From contig JAFIEC010000049.1 in assembly GCA_020832725.1 (NCBI GenBank), positions 1 through 6,729 of the forward strand: a stretch of 6,729 nucleotides of DNA, in the 5' to 3' direction. Under the pieces are notes generated by a model that had not been told where the DNA came from, did no database searches, and was given only the letters and a program-made list of their open reading frames with translations. The position numbers and the translations under genes were made by a program. Shown in pieces: positions 5,875 through 6,729 of this stretch; the first letter of the stretch is position 1, and every line of letters begins with the position of its first letter. Source of the stretch: Paracoccaceae bacterium (GTDB lineage Bacteria > Pseudomonadota > Alphaproteobacteria > Rhodobacterales > Rhodobacteraceae).

Positions 5875-6585
5875 TCAGGCGGCCAGCATCCGCAGCCCCT
5901 GGGTGACATCGGTGCGCACCGCCAGCCGCAGCCCGGGCTCGTCGCCCGCCTTGAGGGCCGCGATGATGATGCGATGGTTGGAGGGCGGCTCCTGCCGGCG
6001 CAGCTTGGCATAGAGCTTGGACATGGTCGGCCCCAGCTGCAGCCAGACCGTCTCGACCATGGCCAGCATTGCCGGAGCCTGCGCCCGCAGGTAGAGCGAG
6101 CGGTGAAACTCCAGATTGGAGCGGATATAGGCCGGAGGGTCATGGCGGATGACCGCCTGGCTGATGGCGGCGTTGATCCCCTGCATCCGGTCGATCAGCG
6201 CCATATGCGCCCGTGGCAGGGCGCGGCTGGCCAGTTCCGGCTCCAGCAGGGCGCGCAGGGCGGCCAGCTCCTCGATCCGCTCGGGGCCGAGGTCGGGGGT
6301 GGAGACACGCCCCGACGCCGACAGCGTCAGCGCCCCCTCGGCCACCAGCCGCCGCACGGCCTCGCGCGCGGGCGTCATGCTGACGCCGTAATGCTCGCCG
6401 ATGCCGCGCAGGGGCAGGGCGACGCCGGGCTGGATCTCGCCATGCATGATGCGGCCGCGCAGGCTGCGATAGACCCGCTCGTGGGCCGCCCCCGTCTCGG
6501 CCGCGCGGGGGCGGGCTGCTCCCGCGGCCCACGGCGGGGACGGCAGGGGCGAACGCGGCGGGGGGGGCGATGAGGGTAGGCCCAT
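5875..6585 (-). CDS. GntR family transcriptional regulator, FCD (FadR) subfamily
   Basis: This is a predicted DNA-binding repressor or activator controlled by a small-molecule effector; the effector and targets are unknown. From the ATG at 6585-6583 the product is 236 aa, normal for the subfamily. The winged helix-turn-helix spans about 35-100, with ERVYRSLRGRIMHGEIQPG and the recognition region YGVSMTPAREAVRRL followed by the wing (SASGRVSTPDL). The helical FCD ligand domain spans about 102-236, with IEELAALRALLEPELAS, SNLEFHRSLY (N157, H161) and NHRIIIAALKAGD (H204). The usual late histidine of the FCD metal site appears to be missing (RTDV at 224-227). The start was chosen because upstream codons run into low-complexity sequence and a CAGGG (6597-6593) lies 7 nt before the ATG. 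The first 33 residues are Pro/Ala-rich and include a G8 run (6560-6567), so an indel there could alter the N-terminus. It faces lpdA tail to tail and cannot be assumed to control the OGDH genes. Confidence 0.88.
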   Translation of the reverse strand: MGLPSSPPPPRSPLPSPPWAAGAARPRAAETGAAHERVYRSLRGRIMHGEIQPGVALPLRGIGEHYGVSMTPAREAVRRLVAEGALTLSASGRVSTPDLGPERIEELAALRALLEPELASRALPRAHMALIDRMQGINAAISQAVIRHDPPAYIRSNLEFHRSLYLRAQAPAMLAMVETVWLQLGPTMSKLYAKLRRQEPPSNHRIIIAALKAGDEPGLRLAVRTDVTQGLRMLAA

Positions 6586-6649
6586 TCCCCTACCCTGCGC
6601 CCGGGCGGGCCGGTCGTCAATCTCCCCCGGCGGCACCCTATGCGGGCGG

Positions 6650-6729
6650 CGGCGGGGGCGCCCCCCCCCCCCCCCCCGCGGGACCAACCCCCCCCCGCCC
6701 CCCCGCCCCCCGGGGCACCCCCCCCCCCC
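6650..6729. other. C-homopolymer tail, probable low-quality or artefactual sequence end
   Basis: From about 6650 the sequence collapses into nearly pure C runs (17 C at 6661-6677, further runs to 6729) broken by single G, A and T bases. No coding or regulatory signal is visible, and the frames that run through it on either strand are composition-driven. It is most likely unreliable sequence at a contig or read end. The adjoining 6586-6649, upstream of the regulator, holds nothing I can support beyond a weak ribosome binding site. Confidence 0.7.

Noticed and set aside
5362..6573. Plus-strand open frame running from inside lpdA across the convergent regulator
   Set aside because: It is out of frame with lpdA and antisense to the regulator, with Gly/Arg/Pro-rich low-complexity product.
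6592..6620. TTGACG (minus strand, 6620-6615) as a -35 element for the regulator
   Set aside because: At 17 nt spacing the -10 position reads CAGGGT, which is not convincing, and this is close to unreliable sequence.
6586..6687. N-terminal extension of the GntR regulator to 6687
   Set aside because: It lies in the degraded C-rich end and gives a Gly/Arg/Pro-rich leader unlike the family; the ATG at 6585 gives the normal length.

Overview
The window is a GC-rich stretch carrying the 2-oxoglutarate dehydrogenase (OGDH) operon of what looks like an alphaproteobacterium, most probably Rhodobacterales (Paracoccus/Rhodobacter-like). That placement rests on base composition, on an E2 subunit with two tandem lipoyl domains, and on the order sucA-sucB-MAPEG-lpdA. 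It is an inference from memory of such operons, not from a search.

Layout: (1) 1-1745 (+) is the 3' portion of sucA (E1, about the last 580 residues; the 5' end lies outside the window). (2) 1750-3279 (+) is a complete sucB (E2, 509 aa, two lipoyl domains, an E3-binding domain and a catalytic domain). (3) 3284-3982 (+) is an unrecognised 232-aa gene whose composition (about 52% GC in two sampled 60-base lines, against 68% in a sampled sucB line) and codon use are unlike its neighbours. It sits exactly between sucB and the next gene. (4) 3992-4381 (+) is a small four-helix MAPEG-family membrane protein. (5) 4436-5824 (+) is a complete lpdA (E3, 462 aa). (6) 5875-6585 (-) is a convergent GntR/FCD-type transcriptional regulator. 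(7) 6586-6729 is a short upstream stretch that decays into C homopolymers and looks like a poor-quality sequence end.

sucA, sucB and lpdA encode the three enzymes of one complex. E1 decarboxylates 2-oxoglutarate on thiamine diphosphate, E2 carries the succinyl group on lipoyl-lysine and passes it to CoA, and E3 reoxidises the lipoyl group with FAD and NAD+. The five plus-strand genes are tightly packed (gaps of 4, 4, 9 and 54 nt) and probably form one transcription unit. A perfect 8-bp GC hairpin separates lpdA from the convergent regulator.

The most unusual element is the low-GC gene at 3284-3982. It encodes a probable single-pass (perhaps two-segment) membrane protein, appears horizontally acquired, and is flanked by TGAGGC on both sides, so that the operon's stop codon and Shine-Dalgarno context is preserved. 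No transposase, integrase, CRISPR array, tRNA or rRNA is visible.
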